Source of the DNA: Mycolicibacter nonchromogenicus
GTDB taxonomy: Bacteria; Actinomycetota; Actinomycetes; Mycobacteriales; Mycobacteriaceae
Length of the DNA: 64,000 bases
Direction: 5' to 3'
Assembly: GCF_002101775.1 (NCBI RefSeq)
Contig: NZ_LQPI01000042.1
Coordinates: 1-64,000 of the forward strand
Below are positions 40,481 through 49,257 of the stretch, piece after piece. The notes under the pieces were generated by a model. That model saw only the letters and a program-made list of their open reading frames with translations, searched no databases and was not told the origin of the DNA. Positions within the stretch are counted from its first letter, which is position 1. Every line of letters starts with the position of its first letter. The position numbers were made by a program, and so were the translations under genes.

Positions 40481-41758
40481 GTGACGATTTTTGAGACCCT
40501 GGAATCCGAAGTACGCAGTTATTGCCGGTCTTGGCCGGTGACGTTCGACCGGGCCAGCGGCTCCCGGATGTGGGATGTCGACGGCAAGGAATACCTGGAC
40601 TTTTTCGCCGGCGCCGGAGCCCTCAACTACGGCCACAATCACCCGGATCTGCGGGGTCCGCTGCTGGAATACCTCAGCTCGGATCGGGTGGTGCACAGCC
40701 TCGACATGAACACCGTCGCCAAAGCTGAGTTCCTGCAGCGCTTCGAGGACGTGATCCTCAAACCACGCGGACTCGAATACAAGGTGCAGTTTCCCGGGCC
40801 CACGGGGACCAACGCTGTGGAATCGGCACTGAAGCTGGTGCGCAAGGTCACCGGCCGCGAGAGCATCATCAGTTTCACCAACGCTTTTCACGGCATGACG
40901 CTGGGGTCGCTCAGCGTCACCGGCAACTCGATGAAGCGCGGCGGCGCCGGGATTCCGCTGGTGCACGCCACACCCATGCCCTATGACAACTACCTCGACG
41001 GGGTGGTACCCGACTTCATCTGGTTCGAGCGTCTGCTCGAGGACAGCGGCAGCGGGCTCAACGACCCGGCTGCGGTGATCGTCGAAACCGTTCAGGGTGA
41101 GGGCGGAATCAACGTGGCCCGCCTGGAATGGCTTCGCGGCCTGTGGGAGCTGTGCCAACGCCACGACCTTCTGCTGATCGTCGATGACGTGCAGATGGGT
41201 TGTGGGCGAACCGGACCGTTCTTCAGCTTCGAGGCGGCCGGCATCGTTCCCGACATCGTCTGCCTGTCCAAGTCGATCAGCGGATACGGGCTCCCGATGG
41301 CATTGACGCTGATCAAGCCGGAACTGGACGTGTGGGACCCGGGCGAGCACAACGGCACCTTCCGCGGCCAGAACCCGTCGTTCGTGACAGCCGCTGCGGC
41401 GCTGAACTTCTGGACCGACGATCGCCTGGAGAAGTCGGTACTTCGCAAGGGCGAGCAGATCGAGCGGGCGCTGACCGAGGTGGTGGACCCGATCCCCGGC
41501 GTCACCACTCGGGGCCGCGGACTGGTGCACGGCGTGGTCTTCGAACGCCCGGAGCTGGCCGGGGCGGTCTGCCGCGAGGCGTTCGACCGCGGGCTGCTGC
41601 TGGAGAGCTCTGGCCCTGAGGGCGAGGTCGTAAAACTGATGCCTCCGTTGGTCATTGACGACGACGACTTGGCCGAGGGGCTGACGATCACCGCGCAGTC
41701 GATCGAAGCCGTCACCGCCCGTGAACTGACCACAACCACCTCAGGAGTCCGCCGATGA
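40481..41758 (+). CDS. ectB: L-2,4-diaminobutyrate aminotransferase (ectoine pathway)
   Basis: A class III PLP aminotransferase of 425 residues that converts aspartate-4-semialdehyde to diaminobutyrate with glutamate. It shows [55 protein letters not shown], the PLP-contacting [21 protein letters not shown], and the Schiff-base lysine in [17 protein letters not shown] at 40481 follows GGAGGAATT; an in-frame GTG 8 codons upstream is less likely. It overlaps ectC by 4 bases. Confidence 0.96.
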   Translation: MTIFETLESEVRSYCRSWPVTFDRASGSRMWDVDGKEYLDFFAGAGALNYGHNHPDLRGPLLEYLSSDRVVHSLDMNTVAKAEFLQRFEDVILKPRGLEYKVQFPGPTGTNAVESALKLVRKVTGRESIISFTNAFHGMTLGSLSVTGNSMKRGGAGIPLVHATPMPYDNYLDGVVPDFIWFERLLEDSGSGLNDPAAVIVETVQGEGGINVARLEWLRGLWELCQRHDLLLIVDDVQMGCGRTGPFFSFEAAGIVPDIVCLSKSISGYGLPMALTLIKPELDVWDPGEHNGTFRGQNPSFVTAAAALNFWTDDRLEKSVLRKGEQIERALTEVVDPIPGVTTRGRGLVHGVVFERPELAGAVCREAFDRGLLLESSGPEGEVVKLMPPLVIDDDDLAEGLTITAQSIEAVTARELTTTTSGVRR

Positions 41759-42156
41759 TCGTCCGCACCCTCGCCGAAATCAAGGGCACCGACCGCGATG
41801 TCCAGTCCAAGACGTGGAACAGCCAGCGGCTGCTGCTGGCCCGCGACGGGCAGCGGTTCTCGATGCACGAAACGTGCCTCTACGCCGGTACCGAGACCTC
41901 TATGTGGTACGCCAACCACGTCGAGGCGGTGTACTGCGTGGGCGGCGAAGGTGAACTGATCAACGACGAGACCGGCGAAGTGCACCCATTGCGTGACGGC
42001 ACGCTGTATCTGCTCGATGGCCACGAGCACCACCGGGTTATCGCCCACACCGACCTGCGCATGGTGTGCGTCTTCGACCCGCCGGTCACCGGGCAGGAGG
42101 TGCACGACGACACCGGCGCGTACCCGTTGCTCATCGAACAGGAGACGGCATCGTGA
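41755..42156 (+). CDS. ectC: L-ectoine synthase
   Basis: A cupin-fold cyclase of 133 residues that closes N4-acetyl-diaminobutyrate to ectoine. It begins [17 protein letters not shown], then [39 protein letters not shown] (metal ligand Glu) and [27 protein letters not shown], all characteristic of EctC. Overlaps ectB by 4 bases and ectD by 4 bases. Confidence 0.97.
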   Translation: MIVRTLAEIKGTDRDVQSKTWNSQRLLLARDGQRFSMHETCLYAGTETSMWYANHVEAVYCVGGEGELINDETGEVHPLRDGTLYLLDGHEHHRVIAHTDLRMVCVFDPPVTGQEVHDDTGAYPLLIEQETAS

Positions 42157-43064
42157 CCCCTCCTGTGATCGAAACCCTCACCGACCGCTACCCCACCCGC
42201 AACAACGTCACGATCGGTGTCGAACCCCGGCACGACCCGGTGGTCTGGAATACCGAGCCCGGCGGCGGCCCGTTGAGCCCGGACCTCGTCGCGCAGTTCG
42301 ACGCTGACGGATTTCTGGCCTTCGACACCCTGGTGGACGCCGAGGCGGTGACGGACCTGCGGCACGAACTGGACCGCCTGCGGGCCGACGCCGCGCTGGC
42401 CGCCGACGAGCGCTCGATCTGCGAGCGCGACAGTGGCCAGATCCGGTCCATCTTTGAGGTGCACCGAATCAGCCGAGTGTTCGCCGCGCTGGTCGCCGAT
42501 CCGCGTCTGGTGGGACCGGCCCGTCAACTACTCGGCTCCGATGTCTATGTGCACCAGAGCCGCGTCAACTTCAAGCCAGGGTTCAATGGCCGAGAGTTCT
42601 ACTGGCACTCCGATTTTGAGACCTGGCATGCCGAGGACGGGATGCCCAGCCCCCGTGCGGTCAGCGTCTCGGTGGCCCTCACCGAGAACCTGGACAGCAA
42701 TGGGTCGTTGATGATCATGCCCGGTTCGCACCGGTGGTTCGTGTCCTGCCCCGGCCAGACCCCGCCGGATCACTACCGCTCGTCGCTCAAACAGCAGGAG
42801 ATCGGCACGCCCGACGATGCGAGCCTGACCTGGTTGGCCCATCAGCACGGGATTCGTCAGATCACCGGCCCAGCCGGGTCGGCGGTGTTCTTCGACAGCA
42901 ACTGCATGCACGGGTCGAGCAGCAACATCACGCCGTATGCGCGCTCGAACGTATTCATTGTCTACAACAGCGTGGACAACGCCCTGGTCGAACCATTCGG
43001 CGCTGCCGTGCCGCGGCCGGCATTCATCGCCAGCCGCGACTTCGACCCGGTATGCCCGCGCTGA
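42153..43064 (+). CDS. ectD: ectoine hydroxylase
   Basis: Fe(II)/2-oxoglutarate dioxygenase of 303 residues that makes 5-hydroxyectoine. The signature [26 protein letters not shown] contains the HxD iron ligands, and the distal His is in [21 protein letters not shown]. The N-terminus is [22 protein letters not shown]. The GTG start overlaps the ectC stop (GTGA at 42153-42156). It completes an ectABCD set, so the strain can probably make both compatible solutes. Confidence 0.96.
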   Translation: MTPPVIETLTDRYPTRNNVTIGVEPRHDPVVWNTEPGGGPLSPDLVAQFDADGFLAFDTLVDAEAVTDLRHELDRLRADAALAADERSICERDSGQIRSIFEVHRISRVFAALVADPRLVGPARQLLGSDVYVHQSRVNFKPGFNGREFYWHSDFETWHAEDGMPSPRAVSVSVALTENLDSNGSLMIMPGSHRWFVSCPGQTPPDHYRSSLKQQEIGTPDDASLTWLAHQHGIRQITGPAGSAVFFDSNCMHGSSSNITPYARSNVFIVYNSVDNALVEPFGAAVPRPAFIASRDFDPVCPR

Positions 43065-43076
43065 TTTTTCACCGCC

Positions 43077-43132
43077 GAGCAGACGCGTAAGCCCCTAAAA
43101 CAGACGAGTTTTGGGGGCTTACGCGTCTGCTC
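43077..43132. terminator. 25-bp-stem hairpin between convergent ectD and the IclR gene
   Basis: The arm 43077-43101 (GAGCAGACGCGTAAGCCCCT...) pairs with 43108-43132 along 25 positions, with one T-G wobble and a 6-base loop AGACGA. It starts 12 bases after ectD. It is an unusually long stem that should act as a terminator for both converging genes. Confidence 0.75.
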
Positions 43133-43165
43133 GCCCGGGGAAACTGGACCGGGAAACCCGGGCTG

Positions 43166-43984
43166 CTAGCCGATCTGCTCGCCGATCTCTTTGGCCGCCT
43201 CGACCAGCACAGCCGCCACACCTGGGTAGTGCGACGTGCTCAGCCGGTGAACGGGCGCCGCAGCATTGAGTGCCAGCAGCACGCCCGGCGCACGGGTGGG
43301 AATGGGCACCGCGACCGAGGCGACTCCCTCCTCGCTCCCCTCGCGGTTCACCGCGTAACCCTGCTGTCGGATCCGGCCGAGCTCACGTTGCAGCTCTGTC
43401 CTGGTGCCGACCGAATGCGCGGTCACCCGCGGCAGCTCGTCATCGGGATACAGGCGGGCGATGTCGGCATCCGACAGACGCGCCAGCAGTGCCTTGCCGG
43501 TCGAGGTGCAGTGCGCGGGCATGGTGCGTCCGAGCCGCGAGGCAACCCGCACCGCCGCCTGTCCTTCGGCGGCGGCGATGAAACGAACGTTGGCGCCCTC
43601 GAGCATGCCCAGATGCACGGTCTCGTTGAGGCGTTCACTGAGGCGAAGCAGCACCGGCTTCGCCACGCCTTCGACGTCGATGCGGTTGAACACCGAAAAC
43701 GCCACGCTCATCAGTGCGGGGCCGGGGTGGTAGGCCTTGGACACCGGGTCCTGGCGCACAAAGCCCCGGTATTGCAGCATGGCCAACAACCGGTGGGCCG
43801 TCGAAGATGCGACGCCCAAGTGGTTCGCCGCGTCAGTCAGGCGGATCTGCGGCTGCTCTCCCAGCAACAGCAGAAGCTTCAGCGCCCGGTCCACCGATCC
43901 GATCGGATACTGGGGCACTCCCCAATCCGGGGCGGCTTCCCCGGCGCCGTCGTCAAGCGATCCGACAAGATCCTTGCTCTGCAT
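43166..43984 (-). CDS. IclR-family regulator of the adjacent aromatic-acid operon
   Basis: A 272-residue regulator. The winged helix is SVDRALKLLLLLGEQPQIRL, DAANHLGVASSTAHRLLAMLQYRGFV (about residues 30-80). The effector domain includes NETVHLGMLEGANVRFIAAAEG, MPAHCTSTGKALLA and REGSEEGVASVAVPI. PcaR/PobR/PadR-type regulators of protocatechuate and phthalate genes belong to this family. It is divergent from the dioxygenase operon. A TAGTGT box (43992-43997, minus strand) lies 7 bases before the start codon, so the mRNA is nearly leaderless. Confidence 0.88.
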   Translation of the reverse strand: MQSKDLVGSLDDGAGEAAPDWGVPQYPIGSVDRALKLLLLLGEQPQIRLTDAANHLGVASSTAHRLLAMLQYRGFVRQDPVSKAYHPGPALMSVAFSVFNRIDVEGVAKPVLLRLSERLNETVHLGMLEGANVRFIAAAEGQAAVRVASRLGRTMPAHCTSTGKALLARLSDADIARLYPDDELPRVTAHSVGTRTELQRELGRIRQQGYAVNREGSEEGVASVAVPIPTRAPGVLLALNAAAPVHRLSTSHYPGVAAVLVEAAKEIGEQIG

Positions 43985-43990
43985 ACCAGA
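43977..43990. promoter_or_regulatory. candidate operator 1 (TCTG-N5-CAGA) over the IclR start codon
   Basis: CTCTGCATACCAGA: TCTG and CAGA form a short dyad around CATAC. It covers the regulator's own start codon (CAT at 43982-43984), a position suited to autorepression. It shares 13 of 14 bases with the site at 44061-44074. Confidence 0.5.
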
Positions 43991-44060
43991 GACACTACCC
44001 AGCGTTGTTGCCTATAAGCGCTCTACCTGGCAAAGTTTCTCCCTACGTCCCGGAGATATT

Positions 44061-44074
44061 CTCTGCATAGCAGA
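44061..44074. promoter_or_regulatory. candidate operator 2 (TCTG-N5-CAGA) upstream of the dioxygenase operon
   Basis: CTCTGCATAGCAGA, matching site 1 at 13 of 14 positions and lying 84 bases from it (about eight helical turns). It overlaps a possible -10 box TATTCT (44057-44062) and ends 32 bases before the dioxygenase start codon. The pair fits cooperative IclR binding across the divergent promoter. Confidence 0.5.
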
Positions 44075-44106
44075 CATTGCGGGCCCTCACGACTGGAGAA
44101 GCATCG

Positions 44107-45546
44107 ATGAGTGATCACCGGCATGTCCTCGATGAGGTCAGGCGGGGAATGATCCCGGCGCACATCTACAACGACGCCGAGATCTTCGAACTCGAAAAGG
44201 AGCGGCTCTTCCGGCGCGCCTGGATGTTCGTGGCACATGAATCGGAGATCCCGCAAGACGGCGACTATGTCGTGCGCCGCCTGCTCAACGATTCCTTCAT
44301 CATTGCGCGCGACTCCAAAGGCGACGTTCGGGCCATGTTCAACATGTGCCTGCACCGTGGCATGCAGCTATGCCGCGCCGAGATGGGCAATGCGTCCAAT
44401 TTCCGCTGTCCCTATCACGGCTGGACGTATCGCAACGACGGACGCATCACCGGCCTGCCCTTCCACCAAGAGGCCTATGGCGGCGAAGCCGGCTTCTCCA
44501 AGCGAGGCCAGACTCTGCTGCCGGCGCCGAGTCTCGCCAGTTACAACGGTCTGATCTTCATCAGCCTGGATCCGCAGGCTCCCCCGCTCGAAGAGTTTCT
44601 CGGCGACTTCAAGTTCTATCTCGACTTCTACACCAAGCAGAGCCGCAGCGGCCTGGAGGTGCGCGGCCCGCAACGGTGGCGCATCAAGGCGAACTGGAAG
44701 ATCGGTGTCGAGAACTTCGCCGGGGACATGTATCACACCCCGCACACCCACGCCTCGGTCGTCGACATCGGGCTGTTTCGTGAACCCAAGGCGCAGAAGC
44801 GAAAAGACGGTGCGACGTACTGGGCGACCTGCGGCGGCGGCACTACTTACAAACTGCCACCGGGCGACTTCGAGGAACGGATGCGCTACGTCGGCTACCC
44901 CGACGAGATGGTGGAGCGAATCAAGGACGTGTGGTCGGCCGACCACCAGCGCATGGTGGCCGACGACGGCTTCATGATCTCGGCGGCATCGTGCTTTCCC
45001 AACATGAGCCTGGTGCACAACTGGCCGAAGATCCAAGACAGCGAAGAAGTGTTGCCGTTCATATCGATTCGAACCTGGCAGCCGATCAGTGAGAACGAAA
45101 CCGAGGTGTATTCGTGGTTCGCGGTCGACGCGGCCGCTCCCGAGCAGTTCAAGAAGGACTCCTACAAGGCCTACCTGATGTGCTTTGGATCCACGGGCAT
45201 GTTCGAACAGGATGATGTGGAGAACTGGGTGTCACTGACCAACACCGCAGCCGGCTCCATGGCCCGTCAACTGCTGCTCAACGGGCGGATGGGCCTGCTC
45301 GCCGACGACACCCCGGTGGTCAATGCGCTGCCGCCGGAACTGTTCCACGGCCCGGGCACCGCTCAAGTCGGCTACAACGAGAACAATCAGCGGGCGATCC
45401 TGCGGATGTGGGCCGATCACCTCGAGATGCCGCCGGTGTCGGCGGCCGCCGCAGCGATGGGCACCCAGCGCGAGGCGATCACCCCTCTGGTGCAGACAAA
45501 CGGCACATCTGCGTGCGACGCAGACTGCGAGGAGGCCCGGGTATGA
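44107..45546 (+). CDS. phtAa: Rieske ring-hydroxylating dioxygenase, alpha subunit (phthalate 3,4-dioxygenase-like)
   Basis: A 479-residue catalytic subunit. The Rieske [2Fe-2S] ligands are CLHRGMQLC and CPYHGW (about residues 80-105). The mononuclear iron site is NFAGDMYHTPHTHASV with the 2-His motif and bridging Asp, plus a later Asp. It dihydroxylates an aromatic carboxylate. The substrate is inferred as phthalate, because the operon also holds a diol dehydrogenase, a class II aldolase-type decarboxylase and protocatechuate genes. ATG at 44107 follows GGAGAAG. It overlaps the beta-subunit gene by 4 bases. No ferredoxin or reductase gene is nearby. Confidence 0.82.
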   Translation: MSDHRHVLDEVRRGMIPAHIYNDAEIFELEKERLFRRAWMFVAHESEIPQDGDYVVRRLLNDSFIIARDSKGDVRAMFNMCLHRGMQLCRAEMGNASNFRCPYHGWTYRNDGRITGLPFHQEAYGGEAGFSKRGQTLLPAPSLASYNGLIFISLDPQAPPLEEFLGDFKFYLDFYTKQSRSGLEVRGPQRWRIKANWKIGVENFAGDMYHTPHTHASVVDIGLFREPKAQKRKDGATYWATCGGGTTYKLPPGDFEERMRYVGYPDEMVERIKDVWSADHQRMVADDGFMISAASCFPNMSLVHNWPKIQDSEEVLPFISIRTWQPISENETEVYSWFAVDAAAPEQFKKDSYKAYLMCFGSTGMFEQDDVENWVSLTNTAAGSMARQLLLNGRMGLLADDTPVVNALPPELFHGPGTAQVGYNENNQRAILRMWADHLEMPPVSAAAAAMGTQREAITPLVQTNGTSACDADCEEARV

Positions 45547-46169
45547 CATCCGCCGAGAATGGTCAGCGGGCGGGGTATGCCCGACCGAAGGACGCCGCCG
45601 GCCCATGGGAGTTGGCGGTTCTCGGCGGCCATGCTCCAAAGTATGTCCGTACCGGTAAGCCCTTGCCGTTCAACGACCCCCGGCACCTACAGGCACACCA
45701 GTTCCTGGTCGACGAGGCCTATCTGCTCGACGCACAGCAATACACCGAATGGCTCGACACCCTCACCGAGGACATCCACTACTTCATGCCTGTCCGGGTC
45801 ACCACCGCCGCGGGCGCTGGATTCGACACCTCTCCCGGCATGGCTCACTTCGATGAGAACAAGTACTCCCTGAACCGCCGGGTCGCGCGTTTTGCGACCG
45901 AACACGCCTGGACCGAAGATCCACCGTCACGGCTGCGTCATCACATCACCAACGTGCGCACCTTTGCCTGCGACGATGATCAGCATCTGATCGTCGAGTC
46001 GGCCGAATTGCTCTTCCGCAGCCGTGGCGATGTGAACGAGGCCGCCCTCGTCTCCTGCGGCCGAGAAGATCTGCTGCGGCGCACTGATGATCAATGGAAG
46101 TTGGCGCGCCGCACCATCTATGTCGATGAGTCCGTCCTGCGGATGCAGAACCTGGCGGTCTTCCTGTGA
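45543..46169 (+). CDS. phtAb: ring-hydroxylating dioxygenase, beta subunit
   Basis: A 208-residue small subunit of the alpha3beta3 oxygenase with an NTF2-like fold: QAHQFLVDEAYLLDAQQYTEWLDTLTEDIHYFMPVRV, then EDPPSRLRHHITNVRTF and RREDLLRRTDDQWKLARRTIYVDESVL in outline, typical of aromatic-dioxygenase beta chains. It has a longer than usual N-terminal arm (about 45 residues). Start and stop overlap the flanking genes by 4 bases each, so stoichiometric expression is likely. Confidence 0.88.
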   Translation: MTSAENGQRAGYARPKDAAGPWELAVLGGHAPKYVRTGKPLPFNDPRHLQAHQFLVDEAYLLDAQQYTEWLDTLTEDIHYFMPVRVTTAAGAGFDTSPGMAHFDENKYSLNRRVARFATEHAWTEDPPSRLRHHITNVRTFACDDDQHLIVESAELLFRSRGDVNEAALVSCGREDLLRRTDDQWKLARRTIYVDESVLRMQNLAVFL

Positions 46170-46426
46170 GCGCACGCGACGACCTCCTGGCCAACGCGGT
46201 CGGCGACGCCATCACCATCGCCAACGAATTCACCGAGGTGACACTGCAGCGGGTCGATACCCGCAACGGTTCGCGGCTGCTGATCACATCGCCGAAGTCG
46301 GGGCAATGGATCAGTCTGGACGCCCTGGAACTTGAGGCATTGACCTGGCAGAACGCCTACACTCTGGCGGCGATGGTCGGCAACATGCATCAACCACTCC
46401 TCTCCGACGACAGCGACTTGCCATGA
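46166..46426 (+). CDS. small protein of the dioxygenase operon, function unknown
   Basis: An 86-residue protein (GTG start) beginning MSARDDLLANAVGDAITIAN, with RNGSRLLITSPKSGQWISLD and LEALTWQNAYTLAAMVGN. No cysteines, no membrane segment and no domain I can name. Similar small proteins occur next to actinobacterial ring-hydroxylating dioxygenases and are sometimes labelled dihydrodiol dehydrogenase, a label its size does not support. Overlap of 4 bases on both sides shows it is a genuine translated part of the operon, perhaps an accessory subunit or a folding factor (inference). Confidence 0.75.
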   Translation: MSARDDLLANAVGDAITIANEFTEVTLQRVDTRNGSRLLITSPKSGQWISLDALELEALTWQNAYTLAAMVGNMHQPLLSDDSDLP

Positions 46427-47238
46427 CGCGGTGGCTGGACGGTAAGCGGGCGCTGGTCGTCGGCGGCGGTTCGGGTATCGGTCGAGCGGTTGTTGACGCC
46501 TTCCTGGAGGAGGGAGCCCAGGTCGCGGTGCTGGAACGCAGCGGCGCGAAGTGCTCCGCGTTGGCCGGTCAACTGCCGGAAGTCCCGGTGACCCAGGGCG
46601 ATGCCACGATCGCCGAGGCCAACGAGCGTGCTGTCGCCGCAGCCGTGGAAGCTTTCGGTGGCCTGGACACGCTGGTCAACTGCGTCGGGATCTTCGACTT
46701 CTACAAGGGCATCACCGACATCTCGACCGAGGAGCTGGCGCCGGCGTTCGACGAGATGTTCAGGACGAACGTGCTGAGTCATCTGCAGTCGGTGAAAGCC
46801 GCCGTCCCGGCACTGCAAGCCCAGGAGGGGTCGTCCATCGTCCTCACCGAGTCTGCGTCGTCGTTCTATCCGGGTCGCGGGGGCGTGCTCTACGTCGCGT
46901 CCAAGTTCGCCGTGCGTGGCCTGGTCACCACACTCGCCTACGAACTGGCCCCGCACATCCGGGTCAACGGCGTTGCGCCGGGTGGCACATTGAACACCGA
47001 CCTGCGCGGATTGCAGAACTTGTCGCTCGACCACATCCGCCTGGACGACACCCCCAACCGGGCACGCGACCTCGCGGCACGCACCCCGCTCAACGTGGCA
47101 CTCACGCCGCAGGACCACGCGTGGAGTTACGTCTTCCTGGCATCGGACCGCTCCCGCGGCATCACGGCCGGGAGCACCCATCCCGATGGCGGATTCGCAA
47201 TGGGCCCGGCACGGCACTCCTCGCGGCCGGAAGGCTGA
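46423..47238 (+). CDS. phtB: short-chain dehydrogenase, cis-dihydrodiol dehydrogenase
   Basis: A 271-residue SDR. The NAD-binding motif is ALVVGGGSGIGRAVVDAFLEEG, then DTLVNCVGIFDFY. The catalytic Ser lies in VLTESASSFYPGRGG and the YxxxK in LYVASKFAV. It resembles BphB-type dehydrogenases that rearomatise cis-diols to catechols. In this operon the expected product is 3,4-dihydroxyphthalate or the equivalent diphenol. It lies 3 bases before the decarboxylase gene. Confidence 0.85.
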   Translation: MTRWLDGKRALVVGGGSGIGRAVVDAFLEEGAQVAVLERSGAKCSALAGQLPEVPVTQGDATIAEANERAVAAAVEAFGGLDTLVNCVGIFDFYKGITDISTEELAPAFDEMFRTNVLSHLQSVKAAVPALQAQEGSSIVLTESASSFYPGRGGVLYVASKFAVRGLVTTLAYELAPHIRVNGVAPGGTLNTDLRGLQNLSLDHIRLDDTPNRARDLAARTPLNVALTPQDHAWSYVFLASDRSRGITAGSTHPDGGFAMGPARHSSRPEG

Positions 47239-47241
47239 TCC

Positions 47242-47970
47242 GTGAACATCGACGAGCTTGCGCCGCTGCGGCTGGAGGTCGCGCAGGCATGCCGAGTGGC
47301 TGCCGCTCGGGGCCTGGTCGACGGAATTCTCGGACACATCAGCGCCCGAGTCGATGAGGAGCACCTGCTCGTGCGGTGCCGAAGCGACTCTGACGACGGT
47401 GTGGCATTCACTCGTCCCGGCGACATTCGGCTCATCCGCTTTGACGGAACCCCCGGGATGCCAGGGGAATTGGACGGCTATCGCGTACCCAACGAGTTGC
47501 CGATTCACGTCGAGACCCTGCTGGCCCATCCCGAACACCGGGCAGTGGCCCACCTGCACCCGCCGGCCGTGGTCGCCGCCGACCTCGCCGGTATCACCAT
47601 CGAACCCATCTACGGGGCCTTCGACATTCCGGGCGCCTGGCTCGCCCGCCGGGGCGTTCCGGTCTACCCGCGGGCTGTGCTGATCCGCACCCCAGAGCTG
47701 GGGAAGGAGATGGTCGCCGCCATGGCAGACAAGCCGGTGGTGATCTGCCGCGGTCATGGGATCACCAGTGCCGCTGCCACGGCCGCCCAGGCTGTGCTGC
47801 AGGCGATTAGCCTGGATCAGCTGGCCTCGATGTCCCTGCGGATTCGCGCCGCCGGCGGCACCTGCAAACCGATCGACGACGCGGATTGGGCCGATCTGCC
47901 CGATCTCGGTCCCTCATTCACCGCGGACGCCGCCTGGCGCCATGAACTGGCCCGGCTGGAGCGGCGATGA
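47242..47970 (+). CDS. phtC: class II aldolase/adducin-family protein, probable dihydroxyphthalate decarboxylase
   Basis: A 242-residue protein: ACRVAAARGLVDGILGHISARVD, the metal-binding HLHP in HRAVAHLHPPAVVAADLAG, and VVICRGHGITSAAATAAQAVLQA with the third His. PhtC/PadC, the 3,4-dihydroxyphthalate decarboxylase of Arthrobacter and Rhodococcus, belongs to this fold, and its product protocatechuate is the substrate of the next two genes. The GTG start follows the dehydrogenase stop by 3 bases; the end overlaps pcaH by 4. Confidence 0.8.
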   Translation: MNIDELAPLRLEVAQACRVAAARGLVDGILGHISARVDEEHLLVRCRSDSDDGVAFTRPGDIRLIRFDGTPGMPGELDGYRVPNELPIHVETLLAHPEHRAVAHLHPPAVVAADLAGITIEPIYGAFDIPGAWLARRGVPVYPRAVLIRTPELGKEMVAAMADKPVVICRGHGITSAAATAAQAVLQAISLDQLASMSLRIRAAGGTCKPIDDADWADLPDLGPSFTADAAWRHELARLERR

Positions 47971-48716
47971 CCGGCCAAACGCAGATCAGCGCCGAAATCC
48001 GGGCGCTCCACGCCGATTACGAGTGTGCGGGTATCGAGGAAACCCAACCTCGGTTGGACTTTCCGCCGTACCGCAGCAGCGTGCTTCGGCATCCCAAGCA
48101 TGCGCTGCACCTGGCAGACCCGGAGGCCGCAGAACTGCGGGCGCCCTGTTTCGGCGAGGACGACGTCGACCCGCTGGACGCGGATCTGACGGTCCAGCAC
48201 GCCGGCGCACCGATCGGTGAGCGCACCGTGGTGACCGGGCGGATCGTCGACGGCAACGGGCGACCGGTACGCCGGCAACTCGTCGAAATCTGGCAGGCCA
48301 ATGCCAGCGGGCGCTACATCCATCAGGGGGATCAGCATCCCGCACCATTGGACCCCAATTTCACCGGGGCGGGGCGCTGCCTGACCGACGACGACGGGTT
48401 CTACCGCTTCACCACCATCAAGCCCGGCCCTTACCCCTGGCGCAACCACCACAACGCCTGGCGTCCCGCGCATATCCATTTTTCGTTGTTCGGCACTGAT
48501 TTCACGCAGCGGATGATCACGCAGATGTACTTCCCCGGCGACCGGCTGTTCGCGCTGGATCCGATCTACCAATCGATCACCGACCAGAAGGCTCGTGATC
48601 GGCTGGTCGCGACCTACGATCACGACATCACCAGCCATGAGTGGGCCACCGGCTATCGGTGGGACATCGTGCTCACCGGTCCAGCCGCAACACCTTTCGA
48701 GGATCACGATGCCTGA
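47967..48716 (+). CDS. pcaH: protocatechuate 3,4-dioxygenase beta subunit
   Basis: Intradiol ring cleavage of protocatechuate to 3-carboxy-cis,cis-muconate. In the 249-residue product the intradiol signature VEIWQANASGRYIHQGDQH is followed by DDGFYRFTTIKPGPYPWRNHHNAWRPAHIHFSLFG. This supplies the Fe(III) ligands Tyr, Tyr and HxH, which mark the iron-binding beta subunit. It overlaps pcaG by 8 bases. Confidence 0.95.
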   Translation: MTGQTQISAEIRALHADYECAGIEETQPRLDFPPYRSSVLRHPKHALHLADPEAAELRAPCFGEDDVDPLDADLTVQHAGAPIGERTVVTGRIVDGNGRPVRRQLVEIWQANASGRYIHQGDQHPAPLDPNFTGAGRCLTDDDGFYRFTTIKPGPYPWRNHHNAWRPAHIHFSLFGTDFTQRMITQMYFPGDRLFALDPIYQSITDQKARDRLVATYDHDITSHEWATGYRWDIVLTGPAATPFEDHDA

Positions 48717-49257
48717 GTTGACGGCCACGCCCGGACAGACCATCGGGCCGTTCTTCGGCTATGCGTTGCCGTTCGAGCGCGGTAACGAGCTGGTGGCCCC
48801 CGGCTCGACGGGCGCAATCCAGCTGCACGGCACCGTGACCGACGGCGCCGGCGCCCCGGTTCCCGATGCGCTGCTGGAGATCTGGCAGGCCGACACGAAT
48901 GGGGCGGTGGCGACGTCGGGTTCCCTTCGCCGTGACGGCCACACCTTCACCGGGTGGGGGCGCGCGGCGACCGATGCCGACGGCCACTACAGCTTCACGA
49001 CGGTGAAACCTGGTGCGCCACAAGGATCGACACCGTTCATCACCGTCGCGGTGTTTGCGCGGGGCCTGCTCAACCGGTTGTTCACCCGGGCGTATGTGCC
49101 CGGCGATCACCTCGATGGCGATCGCCTGCTGAACTCTGTGGCACCCGATCGTCGCCATACCCTCATCGCGGAGCCGGACGACGTCGGCTTTCGGTTCGAC
49201 ATCAGGCTGCAGGGCGCCGAGGAGACGGTGTTCCTGCGCTACCGGGGGCAACCATGA
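48709..49257 (+). CDS. pcaG: protocatechuate 3,4-dioxygenase alpha subunit
   Basis: A 182-residue partner of PcaH: TPGQTIGPFFGYALPFERG at the N-terminus, LLEIWQADTNGAVATSG, and DGHYSFTTVKPGAPQGSTPFITVAVFARGLLNRLFTR. The iron ligands of the beta chain are absent (VAVF in place of IHF), as normal for this subunit. ATG at 48709 overlaps the pcaH end; the frame is open further upstream within pcaH. Confidence 0.95.
   Translation: MPELTATPGQTIGPFFGYALPFERGNELVAPGSTGAIQLHGTVTDGAGAPVPDALLEIWQADTNGAVATSGSLRRDGHTFTGWGRAATDADGHYSFTTVKPGAPQGSTPFITVAVFARGLLNRLFTRAYVPGDHLDGDRLLNSVAPDRRHTLIAEPDDVGFRFDIRLQGAEETVFLRYRGQP

Noticed and set aside
46390-47757. 455-residue minus-strand frame across the SDR and aldolase genes
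   Set aside because: It contradicts the overlapping operon on the plus strand, which has recognisable families throughout.
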